64,000 nucleotides of DNA from Dermatophilaceae bacterium Sec6.4 (GTDB lineage Bacteria > Actinomycetota > Actinomycetes > Actinomycetales > Dermatophilaceae). Every line of letters starts with the position of its first letter. Within the stretch, counting starts at the first letter, position 1. The notes below the pieces were generated by a model. It searched no databases. It saw only the letters and a program-made list of their open reading frames with translations, and had not been told where the DNA came from. The translations under genes and the position numbers were made by a program. Where the stretch lies: NCBI GenBank assembly GCA_039636865.1, contig CP144172.1:620001-684000 (forward strand). Reading direction: 5' to 3'. This document shows, piece after piece, positions 46,058-55,322 of this stretch.

Positions 46058-46375
46058 CTACTTCTTCGCATCCTTGGCGAGTTGCTTCTCGCGCTTCTCG
46101 ACAGCCTTCTGAGCGGGCGGCGCGAGCTGGCCGGTGGAACGGGTGTAGTACTCGGCGACCTTGCGCTCGACCAGAGTCGCAACGCCCGCGAGGAGGGCAG
46201 CCGACAGGACGGCATACAGCGTGGCCTCGGTGTGCGAGCGCTCCGGCTCGTACTGGTCCTCGGGCGCCTTGCTGCCGGTGGCAGCAGCCCACCCGGTGTC
46301 GGTGAGCTTCATCGCGACCTTCTTGGACACGACGCTCGTCCCGAGGGACATGACCTTCCAGGCAATCGAACCCAT
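46058..46375 (-). CDS. DUF4235 small membrane protein
   Basis: This 105-residue protein matches the actinobacterial DUF4235 family: SIAWKVMSLGTSVVSKKVA at the N-terminus, a central hydrophobic segment (ATLYAVLSAALLAGVATLV) and a charged Lys-rich C-terminus. One or two membrane segments are likely; the role is unknown. ATG 46375 follows GGAAGG. It is convergent with the MpaB-type gene, only 2 bp apart. Confidence 0.85.
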   Translation of the reverse strand: MGSIAWKVMSLGTSVVSKKVAMKLTDTGWAAATGSKAPEDQYEPERSHTEATLYAVLSAALLAGVATLVERKVAEYYTRSTGQLAPPAQKAVEKREKQLAKDAKK

Positions 46376-46469
46376 GAGTGGACCTTCCGACGTGAGCAAG
46401 TGGGGTTTGGCCCAAACCTACCCCGAGCACGTGGCCGGGCGCCCGACGTGCGTATCGTCATCCTCGGAA

Positions 46470-46557
46470 ACGACAGGGGAGCGCAGCAGCGCTGAGAGTG
46501 CGGATAGGCCGCAGACCCTCGAACCTGATCCGGTTAGTACCGGTGTAGGAAGTCTCG
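46470..46557 (+). promoter_or_regulatory. TPP riboswitch (THI element)
   Basis: Conserved thiamine pyrophosphate aptamer motifs appear in order: AGGGGAGC (46475-46482), GCTGAGAGT (46491-46499), AGACCCTCGAACCTGATC (46513-46530), then GGTTAGTACCGG and GTAGGAAG. It lies directly before a thiamine transporter operon. Downstream, CCTC (46563-46566) can pair with GAGG (46572-46575) at the ribosome binding site, which suggests control of translation start. Confidence 0.93.
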
Positions 46558-46588
46558 AGGCCCCTCGATAAGAGGAGGTCGATTCCAG

Positions 46589-47725
46589 GTGAAGTACACG
46601 AAGATGTCCACTGCAGCCGTGCTGGCGATGACGATGCCCGTGCTTGCCGGGTGCTCGTTGAGCAGCACCGGCGCAAGCCCCACCGCCAGCGGCGCCAAGG
46701 TTTCAGGCGCATCAACTACCGGTGCGAAAGGTTCGGGCTCAACGGGTTCGGGCGGCGCGGTGACCAACAAGAACGTTGTCCTGGTCACCCACGACTCGTG
46801 GGCTGTGCCCAAGCCGGTGCTCGCGGCGTTCACCAAGGAGACGGGGTACAAGGTCACCGTCCGCGCCTCCGGCGATGCCGGTCAGCTCTCGAACTCCTTA
46901 GTGCTCACCAAGGGCAACCCGACCGGGGACGTCGTCTTCGGCGTCGACAACACCTTCGCGTCCCGGGTGGCCAAAGCCGGCGTCCTGGAAAGCTACTCAC
47001 CGAAGCTACCGGCAGGGGCGGCGAAGTACGCGCTGACCGGTGCAGCGGCCCCGGTGCTCACCCCGATCGATTTCAGCGACGTATGTGTGAATGTCGACGA
47101 CGCGTGGTTCACGGCCAAGGGCAAGACCCCGCCTGCCGGCCTGGACGACCTGACGAAACCGGCGTACAAGGGCCTTTTCGTCAGCCCTGGTGCCGCGACG
47201 TCCTCACCCGGTATGGCGTTCTTGCTCGCCACCATTGCGAAATACGGCGACTCCAAACAGGACGGATGGCAGCAGTACTGGAAGAAGCTGATGGCCAACG
47301 GCACCAAATTGACCAGCGGGTGGAGTGATGCGTGGGGTGTCGACTACACCGCCGGAGGTGGAAACGGTAGTCGGCCGATCGTGTTGTCCTACAACACGTC
47401 TCCCGCTGACACCGTGAAAGCAGGGAAGTCGACGACGTCGGCCCTGATGAACACCTGCTTCCAGGAGCAGGAATACGCCGGCGTGCTGAAGGGTGGCAAG
47501 AACTCGGCCGGCGCGAAGGCCTTCATCCAGTTCATGCTCGGCAAGACCTTCCAGGCCGCGATGCCCGCCAATATGTACGTCTTCCCGGTCGATGCGAGCG
47601 TGGCGCTTCCCGCCGGGTGGAACTCCTATGTCAAGACCCCCGCGAAGCCGCTGAGCATCCCTGCGGCGCAGATCAGCGACCAGCGCGACACGTGGATCAC
47701 GCAGTGGCAGAACGCGACGTCCTGA
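46589..47725 (+). CDS. thiB: Thiamine ABC transporter substrate-binding lipoprotein
   Basis: The 378-residue extracellular binding protein resembles ThiB. The signal peptide ends in the lipobox LAGC, followed by a long Ser/Gly/Thr linker. Family landmarks are VTHDSWAVPK, GDVVFGVDNTFASR, PIDFSDVCVNVD, LFVSPGAATSSPGMAFLL and VLSYNTSPA. GTG 46589 lies 10 bases after AGAGGAGG. It is the first gene after a TPP riboswitch and is followed by permease and ATPase genes. Confidence 0.93.
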   Translation: MKYTKMSTAAVLAMTMPVLAGCSLSSTGASPTASGAKVSGASTTGAKGSGSTGSGGAVTNKNVVLVTHDSWAVPKPVLAAFTKETGYKVTVRASGDAGQLSNSLVLTKGNPTGDVVFGVDNTFASRVAKAGVLESYSPKLPAGAAKYALTGAAAPVLTPIDFSDVCVNVDDAWFTAKGKTPPAGLDDLTKPAYKGLFVSPGAATSSPGMAFLLATIAKYGDSKQDGWQQYWKKLMANGTKLTSGWSDAWGVDYTAGGGNGSRPIVLSYNTSPADTVKAGKSTTSALMNTCFQEQEYAGVLKGGKNSAGAKAFIQFMLGKTFQAAMPANMYVFPVDASVALPAGWNSYVKTPAKPLSIPAAQISDQRDTWITQWQNATS

Positions 47726-49431
47726 CGCTGCGATCACAGCAGAACCCGCTGCGCGCCAACACCCTTCGCAGGCGCGCAGCGGGCTGGTGGCCACTGCTGG
47801 TGGCGATCGTGCCGCTGGTCTTCCTGTCGATCTTCTTCGTGTTGCCCGTGGGCGGGATGATGGCGCGCGGTCTTCATCCGGATGGTCACTGGGCGCTCGG
47901 CGACGCATTGGGGGTCTTCGGTCGCAGCCGCCAGCAGCGGGTCGTGCTGTTCACGCTCGGCATCGCAGCAGTCGGGACGATCGCCACCACGCTGCTCGGC
48001 CTGCCCGTCGCCTACGCTCTCTACCGGCTGCGGATCCCGGGCGCGGGCATCCTGCGGGCGATCGTCGTGACGCCGTTCGTGCTGCCCACTGTGGTCGTCG
48101 GTGTGGCGTTCCGGACGCTGCTCACCAGCTCCGGTCCACTCGGATTCCTGGGACTCGACGGGGGCTGGATCGCAATTGCTCTCGCATTGGTCTTCTTCAA
48201 CCTCTCGGTCGTCGTGCGCACGGTCGGCAGCGCGTGGGCCGGCCTGGACGCCCGACCGCAGGATGCGGCCGCCGCCCTGGGAGCCAGCCCCGCGCAGGTC
48301 TTCCGGACGGTCACGCTGCCCGCTCTCGCGCCGACGATCCTGTCGGCGGTCACTATCGTCTTCCTCTTCTGCGCCACGGCATTCGGAGTGGTGCTGACCC
48401 TCGGCGGATTGAAATACAGCACGATCGAGACCGAGATCTACCTGCAGACCACCGACATCCTGGACCTGCGGACCGCAGCCGTGTTGTCGATCGCCCAGTT
48501 CCTCGTGGTGATCCTGCTGCTCGTCGTCGTCGAGCGGGCCCGCGCCGGGGTCACGCCGACCCCGCAACGGGCCGGCGTGAGCGCGCGGCGTCGTCCCGCC
48601 CGCCACGACCTGCCGGTACTCAGCGCGACCGCCGCGGTCGTCGCGTTCCTGATCCTGCCCATCGCCAGCCTCGTGGTCCGCTCGCTGCAGGCGAACGGCG
48701 GGTGGAGTCTGGAGAACTACCAACGGCTGAGCGGCGTCGGGGACGGCAACGCGCTTCTCGTGCCGGTCATCGACGCGATCACCAGCTCCTGGCGCATCGC
48801 CATTGATGCGACCCTGATATCGGTAAGCCTCGGACTCGCCGTGGCGGTCGTCATCTCCTACCGTCCGAGTGGGCAGGCCGGCGGGCATGCGGGCGGCAAG
48901 CGCACCCGTCGTATCGCGGTGCTCGATGCGCTCTTCATGCTGCCGCTCGGCATCTCCGCAGTGACCGTCGGGTTCGGCTTCCTCGTGACGCTCGACAAAC
49001 CGCCGCTGGACCTGCGTAATTCTCCCTACCTGATCCCGATCGCCCAGGCGCTGGTTGCGCTGCCGCTCGTCGTGCGGACCGTCGCGCCCGCCCTGTCCGC
49101 CATCGACGACCGCCAACGTCAGGCGGCGGCCAGCCTCGGCGCAGGCCGGTGGGGCGTGATCGCGACCGTCGACCTACCCGTGATCTGGCGGCCGCTGCTG
49201 GCCGCGACCGGTTTCGCCTTCGCGGTCTCACTCGGCGAATTCGGGGCCACCAGTTTCTTGGCCCGGCCGGAGAACCCGACGCTGCCCGTCGTCATCTATC
49301 AGCTGATCGGGCACCCCGGCGGGCAGAACTTCGGGATGGCCCTGGCAGCGTCGGTGCTGCTGGCCGCGATGACCGCTGCGGTGATGGCCGGCGTCGAAGG
49401 CCTGCGGGTCGGATCGGTAGGTAGGTTCTGA
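47704..49431 (+). CDS. thiP: Thiamine ABC transporter permease ThiP
   Basis: This is a fused double permease of about 575 residues with roughly twelve membrane segments and two binding-protein-dependent transport loops. These are DAAAALGASPAQVFRTVTLP in the first half and RQAAASLGAGRWGVIATVDL in the second. This two-in-one layout is usual for ThiP and ferric-iron permeases. The riboswitch and ThiB-like neighbour favour thiamine or TPP. GTG 47704 overlaps the thiB stop by 22 bp; GTG 47692 is an alternative. The last codon overlaps the ATPase start by one base. Confidence 0.9.
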   Translation: MAERDVLTLRSQQNPLRANTLRRRAAGWWPLLVAIVPLVFLSIFFVLPVGGMMARGLHPDGHWALGDALGVFGRSRQQRVVLFTLGIAAVGTIATTLLGLPVAYALYRLRIPGAGILRAIVVTPFVLPTVVVGVAFRTLLTSSGPLGFLGLDGGWIAIALALVFFNLSVVVRTVGSAWAGLDARPQDAAAALGASPAQVFRTVTLPALAPTILSAVTIVFLFCATAFGVVLTLGGLKYSTIETEIYLQTTDILDLRTAAVLSIAQFLVVILLLVVVERARAGVTPTPQRAGVSARRRPARHDLPVLSATAAVVAFLILPIASLVVRSLQANGGWSLENYQRLSGVGDGNALLVPVIDAITSSWRIAIDATLISVSLGLAVAVVISYRPSGQAGGHAGGKRTRRIAVLDALFMLPLGISAVTVGFGFLVTLDKPPLDLRNSPYLIPIAQALVALPLVVRTVAPALSAIDDRQRQAAASLGAGRWGVIATVDLPVIWRPLLAATGFAFAVSLGEFGATSFLARPENPTLPVVIYQLIGHPGGQNFGMALAASVLLAAMTAAVMAGVEGLRVGSVGRF

Positions 49432-50474
49432 TGGGTGAATTGCGTATCGACGCCGTGAGCGTGACCTTCGACGGGGCGCCGGCGCTGAATGGGATCGATC
49501 TCGTCGTGCCCACCGGTCGGACGCTGGCGGTGCTCGGTCCGTCCGGTTGCGGCAAGTCCACCCTGCTGCGCGTAGTTGCCGGGCTGCAGCAACCCGATCG
49601 CGGGCGGGTCAGTTTCGATGGGGCCGACGTCACGGACACCCCTACTCATAAGCGTGGGTTCGCGCTCATGTTCCAGGACGGGCAGCTCTTCGCTCACCTG
49701 GATGTCGCCCAGAACGTCGGGTACGCGCTCGCCCGCCGTCGGGTGCCCAAGAAGCAGATCCGCTCCCGCGTCGCCGAGTTGCTCGAGCTGGTGGGGCTGT
49801 CCGACATGCCGGACCGGCGGCCGGGATCTTTGTCCGGGGGCCAGCAGCAGCGCGTCGCACTCGCCCGGGCGCTCGCCGCGAAACCACGCCTACTGTTGCT
49901 GGACGAACCACTCTCGGCGCTGGACACGGCCCTGCGGGAGCAACTCGCCGTGCAGGTACGCGACGTACTGCACGCCACTGGGACGACGGCGGTGCTCGTG
50001 ACCCACGACCAGGGCGAGGCCTTCGCCATTGCCGACGACGTGGCGGTGCTCCGCGCCGGGCAGTTGATCCAACACGGTGCGGCGCTGGACGTTTGGCGGC
50101 ACCCGGCCGACGCCGACGCGGCGCTTTTCCTCGGCTATCAGAGCGTGCTGCCCGCGACCGTCGGCGAGTTGGTCGGGCACCCCGGTCGCGGCACCGCGTT
50201 GCGCCGTGGCGCTTTCACCTGCGATCCCGACGGCACGTTGGGCGCGACGGTCGTCTCCAGCGTGATCGGGCCCGACGGGCTACGGCTGCTGGTCGATGCC
50301 GATGGCCTCGGCCGGGTGCATGCGGGCATGAGCGGGGTCGATCTGTTCGGCATGGCTGCGAACGGGATGGCTCCCAACGGGGCGGGTGGCACCCGCGCGG
50401 GCAGCGCCGTACCGCCCATGGGTGCCCGGGTCCAATTGCTGGTCGATGTGCAGAAAGTCGCCGAGCTGCCCTGA
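49431..50474 (+). CDS. thiQ: Thiamine ABC transporter ATPase ThiQ
   Basis: The 347-residue ATP-binding subunit shows Walker A GPSGCGKST near residue 39, Q-loop FQDGQLFAHL, signature LSGGQQQRVALARAL, Walker B LLLLDEPLSALD and H-loop VTHDQGEA. The C-terminal domain is longer than in enterobacterial ThiQ and includes a Gly/Met-rich insertion before VQLLVDVQKV, similar to TOBE-type regulatory domains. It completes the TPP-riboswitch-controlled thiamine importer. Confidence 0.92.
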   Translation: MGELRIDAVSVTFDGAPALNGIDLVVPTGRTLAVLGPSGCGKSTLLRVVAGLQQPDRGRVSFDGADVTDTPTHKRGFALMFQDGQLFAHLDVAQNVGYALARRRVPKKQIRSRVAELLELVGLSDMPDRRPGSLSGGQQQRVALARALAAKPRLLLLDEPLSALDTALREQLAVQVRDVLHATGTTAVLVTHDQGEAFAIADDVAVLRAGQLIQHGAALDVWRHPADADAALFLGYQSVLPATVGELVGHPGRGTALRRGAFTCDPDGTLGATVVSSVIGPDGLRLLVDADGLGRVHAGMSGVDLFGMAANGMAPNGAGGTRAGSAVPPMGARVQLLVDVQKVAELP

Positions 50475-50526
50475 GCACAGCAACCATCCATGAGGGATAC
50501 AGGGTAGTTATCTAGTATCTCCGGCG

Positions 50527-51561
50527 ATGACTTCACTCCAGAAGACCGCCACCGCGCAGTCCACCGACTGGGTTCTGGTGCGACGGCTGGCGATCGGTGG
50601 ATACCTGTTCATCCTGGCGGTGACGAGCGTTCTGTTCGGGCTGCCGTTGGACCGCATCCCGATCACGCTGTGGGTGATCGCGGGACTCGCCTGTGCGAGC
50701 GTCGGCCGCGGATGGCGCGCGTTCGGGCGGGTGCTGTTGGACTGGTTGCCGTTCGAGGCGGTGCTGCTCGCCTACGACTTCAGCCGCGGTTTTGCCGGAC
50801 AGTTCGACGAGGGCGGCCTGACTCCGCGTGACGGGGCGCACAACATCATCGGGGCACCACTGCACACTGTGCTCCCGATCGACGTGGACCGGACGCTTTT
50901 CGGCGGCACGCTACCGACTCAGTGGATGCAGGCGCATCTGCACAATTTCGCCCACCCTGCCTGGTACACGGTCTTTTTCAGTCTCAGCTACTTCAGTCAC
51001 TTTCTGGTGACTCCCATCGTTGCTGTCGTGTTGTGGATCTGGTCGAGGGAGCGGTTCAGGGCGTGGGTCTACTGCGTACTGGGGCTGTCGATCATCGGAC
51101 TCGCGGGGTATTTCGTTTTCCCGATGACCCCGCCGTGGCTCGCGTCGCAGCAGGGCTATATCCAGGGCGCGCCGGTGGGTCGGTATGCGGGTGAGGGTTT
51201 CGATCTCCTCAACCTGCACCCTTTCGCGAATGCGCTCGCGTTCGGTCAGGCGAAGTCGAACCTGGTGGCGGCAATGCCGTCGCTGCACGAGGGTTTCGCG
51301 GTACTGACCGCGGGATTCTTCCTGTTCGGGGCGCGCTGGTGGGTCAAATGTCTCCTGGTCTGCTACCCCCTGCTGATGGCCGTGACGCTGGTCTACTCCG
51401 GTGAGCACTACGTCATCGACGAGATCGCTGGCGCGTTGTGTGCGATTGCTGTGTTGGCGACGTGGCGACTGTTGCGGCGGTTGCGACGACACCGGCAACG
51501 GTCCTGCACCGACCCCAGTTTCCCGCCACTCGACCGGCGAGTCGTCAGCAAATCGACCTAG
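50527..51561 (+). CDS. PAP2-type membrane phosphatase/phosphotransferase (AUR1-like)
   Basis: This 344-residue membrane protein has about six helices and the C-terminal PAP2 motifs AAMPSLHEGFAV and GEHYVIDEIAG, which carry the catalytic His and Asp residues. This arrangement is seen in actinobacterial proteins related to inositol phosphorylceramide synthase/AUR1 and in lipid phosphatases. It likely transfers or removes a phosphate on a lipid headgroup at the membrane. It stands alone between the thiamine operon and a convergent thioesterase gene. Confidence 0.88.
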   Translation: MTSLQKTATAQSTDWVLVRRLAIGGYLFILAVTSVLFGLPLDRIPITLWVIAGLACASVGRGWRAFGRVLLDWLPFEAVLLAYDFSRGFAGQFDEGGLTPRDGAHNIIGAPLHTVLPIDVDRTLFGGTLPTQWMQAHLHNFAHPAWYTVFFSLSYFSHFLVTPIVAVVLWIWSRERFRAWVYCVLGLSIIGLAGYFVFPMTPPWLASQQGYIQGAPVGRYAGEGFDLLNLHPFANALAFGQAKSNLVAAMPSLHEGFAVLTAGFFLFGARWWVKCLLVCYPLLMAVTLVYSGEHYVIDEIAGALCAIAVLATWRLLRRLRRHRQRSCTDPSFPPLDRRVVSKST

Positions 51562-51645
51562 AACGCGATGTTCCCCGCACTGGGTCGGCGAGTGCGCCAG
51601 CCTCGGGGTGCCCATCCAGGATGCGGCTCCGTCGACCCCCTCGTA

Positions 51646-52455
51646 TCAGCTCGGGAAGTGCCGGACGGTCAGGATCTGCTCGGCCCGCCCTACAGGTCCC
51701 TGGATGTCGCTGAGAGTGGTGGACGTCAGGCCGATACCGTCGCTGCCGAAGGACACTGCAACGTCCAACCCGACCCACGAGGGGTCCGGCGTCCGCAGCA
51801 GGTAGATGCCGAGGTCGACGTTGGGATACATCAGCTCATGGGGGCGCGCTCGCGTGGCGCTGCCGTTGGCCGCGTCGACGAGCATGATGAAGGATGCGAT
51901 GGGATCGACGTCCTCATCGGCCAGGAGTGCCGCCGCGCTACGCACCCACACCGCGCGGCGACCCTCACGCCCACCAGGGGCGGTCCGCCATTGCAGCGAC
52001 GCGATGAACTTGCCGCCCCATTCCGTGCCGCCTACCGCGTATTCCTCGCACTCCTGCGGGGGTGGGATGGTCGCGAGTTCGTTGCCTGCCACGTCGGCGG
52101 TATCGGTGAGTACCAGCCGCCAGGCGCGCGCCCGTACGACGACCCGTCCACCGATGACCGCCTCGGCCTCCAGCAGCTCGATGGTCCGACCGGGGCGGAT
52201 CGTGCGCACCTCGATGTGAGTGTCTTCCAGCGGAATCAGCCCGAGGATCTCAAAGCTCAGGCGGGCGATCCGCATGCCCGTCCTCGGCTCGTGTTGGACC
52301 AGCGCCTGCGTGATGAGCCCGCTGATCGGGGCCATGTGCTGCTCGTCGTCGCGCCAGGCGCCCTGCACGCTGATGCTCGGGCGGTAGTCATCCGGGCCGA
52401 GGCGGGAGTAGAACGCGGGCACCTGCTGAGTGGGCGAAAGGGAGGCTGACGTCAT
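51646..52455 (-). CDS. TesB-like acyl-CoA thioesterase
   Basis: The 269-residue protein is a double-hotdog thioesterase. The start AFYSRLGPDDYRPS and AWRDDEQHMAPISGLITQAL are typical, and the C-terminal hotdog is recognised by HELMYPNVDLGIYLLR and WVGLDVAVSFGSDGIGLT. It probably hydrolyses acyl-CoA in fatty-acid metabolism. ATG 52455 starts the conserved region; the open frame extends 75 codons further but overlaps the divergent promoter and is not family-like. Confidence 0.87.
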   Translation of the reverse strand: MTSASLSPTQQVPAFYSRLGPDDYRPSISVQGAWRDDEQHMAPISGLITQALVQHEPRTGMRIARLSFEILGLIPLEDTHIEVRTIRPGRTIELLEAEAVIGGRVVVRARAWRLVLTDTADVAGNELATIPPPQECEEYAVGGTEWGGKFIASLQWRTAPGGREGRRAVWVRSAAALLADEDVDPIASFIMLVDAANGSATRARPHELMYPNVDLGIYLLRTPDPSWVGLDVAVSFGSDGIGLTSTTLSDIQGPVGRAEQILTVRHFPS

Positions 52456-52691
52456 ACCCAGCACGGTACGAGACTGAGCGGCCGCGAAGGTCATGGAGGG
52501 CACGAAGGGGATGGAGTGGAGGTCACGGGTGATGCGCAAGCTGGGTTCCGGCTGGGAGATCGACATGCGCACGGTAAAAGGCGTCTGCTTTCGGTCTGAA
52601 GTTGGGCACGCTTCTTGTGCGGCGAGGGGCGCGGCCCGAGGGTTCGACATGCCGGCTGATCGTCGGCCCAGTCCCGCCAAGGAGATCCCGA

Positions 52692-53903
52692 ATGCGTACT
52701 TCCCCCTTTGCTGTAGCCCTCGCGTTGGCGTCGGCGTCAGCGCTCGCTGCAGCGGTTGTTCCCGCCGCTTCGGCCACAGGTGTTGCCGGTGCTAACTCTC
52801 ACGCCCGGCAGGCTCACTCGTGTTCGCAGTCGGTGGCCAAGGGCTATTCGACCTGCTTTGCGGTGAAGTTGGAAGATGCGAGAGGCATATCGGTCAACTC
52901 GGCGGGCCGAACGATCACCCCGCACGCGATCTCGGGCAAGACGCCCACTGACATCCGTGGCGCCTACAAGTTGTCCGGCCTGTCCTCCGCCGGGCGTACC
53001 GTCGCGATTGTCGACGCGTACGGCTACCCGAACGCCGAGCGCGACCTCGGTGTCTACCGCAAGCAGTTCGGTCTCGCCGCGTGCACCAGGGCGAACGGCT
53101 GCCTGACGGTGATGAGTCAGACCGGGAGCAAGACCTCGCTGCCCGCCACCAATGTCGGGTGGGACCAGGAGCAGGCGCTCGACCTAGACGCCGTATCGGC
53201 AGCGTGTCCGGACTGCAAGATCCTGCTGGTCCAGGCGAAGTCGGCGTCCAATACCAACCTGGGGACGGCGGTCAACAAGGCCGCTGGGCAGGCCGGCGTT
53301 GTCGCGATCTCCAACAGTTACGGCGGCGGCGACAGCTCGGACGCCACGTACGGCAGGTACTACAACCACCCCGGTATCGCGGTGACCGCGTCGACCGGGG
53401 ACAACGGCTATCAGGGCGCGAGCTACCCCGCGTCGTCCCACTACGTGACCGCGGTGGGCGGTACGTCGTTGACAACATCTTCGAACGCCCGCGGTTGGAC
53501 CGAGTCCGCGTGGAGTGGTGCCGGGTCAGGGTGCACGACCTACAACAGCGCCCCCAGCGGACAGAATTCGACACTGACGCACTGCTCAGGGCGTGCGATG
53601 GCCGACGTGTCGGCGGTTGCGGACCCGAATACCGGTCTCGCGGTCTACGCGCCGACCAGTTCGACCGCATCCTCATGGGCCCAGTACGGCGGCACGTCGC
53701 TGTCCTCACCGATCGTGGCATCGGTCTACGCCCTGTCAGGCAACACCGCCGGGTACGCGAACACATTGCCCTACGCGCACACCTCGGGATTGTTCGATGT
53801 AACCAGCGGTAGCAACGGCTCGTGCTCGTACTACTGCTCCGCGCAGAACGGCTGGGACGGCCCCACCGGGCTGGGCACCCCGAACGGCACGTCAGGCTTC
53901 TAA
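52692..53903 (+). CDS. Secreted S53-family (sedolisin) peptidase
   Basis: The 403-residue exported acid serine peptidase starts with a signal peptide (AVALALASASALAAAVVPAA). The catalytic Glu and Asp are in DQEQALDLD, the oxyanion Asp region is near TASTGDNGYQGASYPA, and the nucleophile Ser is in GGTSLSSPI. The propeptide is very short compared with classical sedolisins; only about 45 residues separate the signal peptide from the ISGKTPTDIRGAY start of the catalytic core. The C-terminus is rich in Gly/Ser and has a Cys pair. ATG 52692 follows AAGGAG. Confidence 0.9.
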   Translation: MRTSPFAVALALASASALAAAVVPAASATGVAGANSHARQAHSCSQSVAKGYSTCFAVKLEDARGISVNSAGRTITPHAISGKTPTDIRGAYKLSGLSSAGRTVAIVDAYGYPNAERDLGVYRKQFGLAACTRANGCLTVMSQTGSKTSLPATNVGWDQEQALDLDAVSAACPDCKILLVQAKSASNTNLGTAVNKAAGQAGVVAISNSYGGGDSSDATYGRYYNHPGIAVTASTGDNGYQGASYPASSHYVTAVGGTSLTTSSNARGWTESAWSGAGSGCTTYNSAPSGQNSTLTHCSGRAMADVSAVADPNTGLAVYAPTSSTASSWAQYGGTSLSSPIVASVYALSGNTAGYANTLPYAHTSGLFDVTSGSNGSCSYYCSAQNGWDGPTGLGTPNGTSGF

Positions 53904-53921
53904 AGCCTCGATCTCGAACAA

Positions 53922-53965
53922 CAAGGACGCCCCCGTTGCCACTGTCGGCTACGGGGGCGTCCTTG
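53922..53965 (+). terminator. Rho-independent-type terminator after the S53 peptidase
   Basis: A perfect 15-bp stem (CAAGGACGCCCCCGT at 53922-53936 with its complement at 53951-53965) with a 14-base loop lies 19 bp after the stop. It isolates the peptidase from the PadR operon. Confidence 0.88.
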
Positions 53966-53983
53966 GTTGAAGAGGCGGAACCC

Positions 53984-54011
53984 TTGACATAGCTATTCAC
54001 TGTGTGAATAG
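53984..54011 (+). promoter_or_regulatory. PadR operon promoter with perfect operator palindrome
   Basis: A -35 TTGACA (53984-53989) is followed by a perfect inverted repeat, CTATTCAC (53993-54000) and GTGAATAG (54004-54011), with a 3-bp centre. The right arm overlaps the expected -10 (54006-54011). The gene's ATG is at 54019, so the transcript would be nearly leaderless. PadR repressors commonly bind such sites at their own promoter. Confidence 0.7.
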
Positions 54012-54018
54012 TTGAGCC

Positions 54019-54555
54019 ATGTCGACAGGTCACGTAGTGCTGGGGCTGCTCTCACGGGGGAAGCAGCACGGCTACGACCTGAAGAAGGCGCACGACGATC
54101 GCTTCCCGTCCGCGAAACCACTCGCGTACGGGCAGGTCTACGCCACGCTGGAACGACTGCACCGCCAGGGTCTCGTCGAGGCCGTGGCGGTGCAGCGTGT
54201 CGACGGGCCCGACCGCACCGTCTACGCCGTCACCGACGCCGGGCGTGCAGCTCTGCAGGACTGGCTCGATGAGATCGAAGAGCCGTTCGCATTTGTCGCA
54301 AACCCGCTCTCGGTCAAGGTCACGATCGCGTTGCTCGCTACCAGCCAAGGGCAGGCGATCTCTTTCCTGCGCCGCCAGCGCGCCGCGCATCTGGACCGCA
54401 TGCGGCACTTCACCAAGGTCAAGGTCAACCCTGCCTCGCCACTGGACGAAGTCCTCAGTGCCGATTACGCGCTCTCCCACCTGGACGCCGATCTGCGCTG
54501 GATGGACTCCGCTCTGCAACGCGTCACCGCACCCACCAAGGGAAATCAGCCATGA
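54019..54555 (+). CDS. PadR-family transcriptional regulator
   Basis: The 178-residue protein has the N-terminal winged helix typical of PadR (HVVLGLLSRGKQHGYDLKKA, then YATLERLHRQGLVEA with the wing after it) and a C-terminal helical VirR/AphA-type dimerisation domain (ISFLRRQRAAHLDRM). It precedes an ABC ATPase and FtsX-type permease with 4-bp overlaps, so it most likely represses a drug- or peptide-responsive efflux operon through the palindrome at its own promoter. Confidence 0.92.
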   Translation: MSTGHVVLGLLSRGKQHGYDLKKAHDDRFPSAKPLAYGQVYATLERLHRQGLVEAVAVQRVDGPDRTVYAVTDAGRAALQDWLDEIEEPFAFVANPLSVKVTIALLATSQGQAISFLRRQRAAHLDRMRHFTKVKVNPASPLDEVLSADYALSHLDADLRWMDSALQRVTAPTKGNQP

Positions 54556-55322
54556 CATCAACTGCCGATCTTCCTGACGACGCCGTTCCTGGAGCAGCCC
54601 CGGGCGGGCCACCTGCGGGCGTTGCGCTGCGGGCCCGCTCGGTCGTCGCTTCCTACGGCCGGGAACCGGCGCTGAAAGGTGTCAGCCTGACCCTTCACAC
54701 CGGTGAGATTCTCGCGGTGACCGGGCCATCCGGCTCCGGCAAGTCAACGCTGCTGATGTGTCTCGCCGGGATTCTGTCGCCCGATGCAGGAGATGTCTTC
54801 TACGGCGACCGGCGGATCAGCGGCGAGAGCGAAGCGATGCGTTCGCGCCTTCGGCGACGCGAATTCGGGGTGCTGTTCCAGTTCGGTCAGCTCGTGCCGG
54901 AACTGTCCGCCGCCGAGAACGTCGCTCTCCCATTACTGCTGGACGGTAGGCGACGCGGTCCGGCCATGGTTGCTGCGATGACCTGGTTGCAGCGATTCGA
55001 TGTCGGCGCTCTGGCCGATGTCCGACCGCCACAGATGTCCGGCGGGCAGGCGCAGCGGGTGGCGATCGCCCGCGCGATGGTCACCGAGCCGCAGATCCTC
55101 TTCGCCGACGAACCGACCGGGTCCCTGGATTCGCTGAACGGCGAGCAGGTGATGACCCAGGTAACGCGAGTGGTCCGCGAGGCGGGCACCAGCGTCATCC
55201 TGGTCACTCACGATGCGCGCATCGCGGCATACGGCGACCGCGAGATCCAGCTGCTCGATGGCCAGTTGGCCGATGTATCTGTTGAAGGCGAACACCTGCT
55301 CGTGGGGCATGAGCAGTCATGA
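54552..55322 (+). CDS. ABC transporter ATPase (MacB/LolD type)
   Basis: The 256-residue ATP-binding protein has Walker A GPSGSGKST, Q-loop FQFGQLVPEL, signature MSGGQAQRVAIARAM, Walker B ILFADEPTGSLD and H-loop VTHDARIA. The ADEPTGSLD form is characteristic of ATPases that pair with FtsX-like permeases. Its start overlaps the PadR stop and its stop overlaps the permease start (ATGA both times). Confidence 0.93.
   Translation: MTSTADLPDDAVPGAAPGGPPAGVALRARSVVASYGREPALKGVSLTLHTGEILAVTGPSGSGKSTLLMCLAGILSPDAGDVFYGDRRISGESEAMRSRLRRREFGVLFQFGQLVPELSAAENVALPLLLDGRRRGPAMVAAMTWLQRFDVGALADVRPPQMSGGQAQRVAIARAMVTEPQILFADEPTGSLDSLNGEQVMTQVTRVVREAGTSVILVTHDARIAAYGDREIQLLDGQLADVSVEGEHLLVGHEQS

Noticed and set aside
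47734..49116. 460-codon minus-strand frame opposite thiP
   Set aside because: It is antisense to a membrane protein, extremely charged and repetitive, as expected of a shadow frame.
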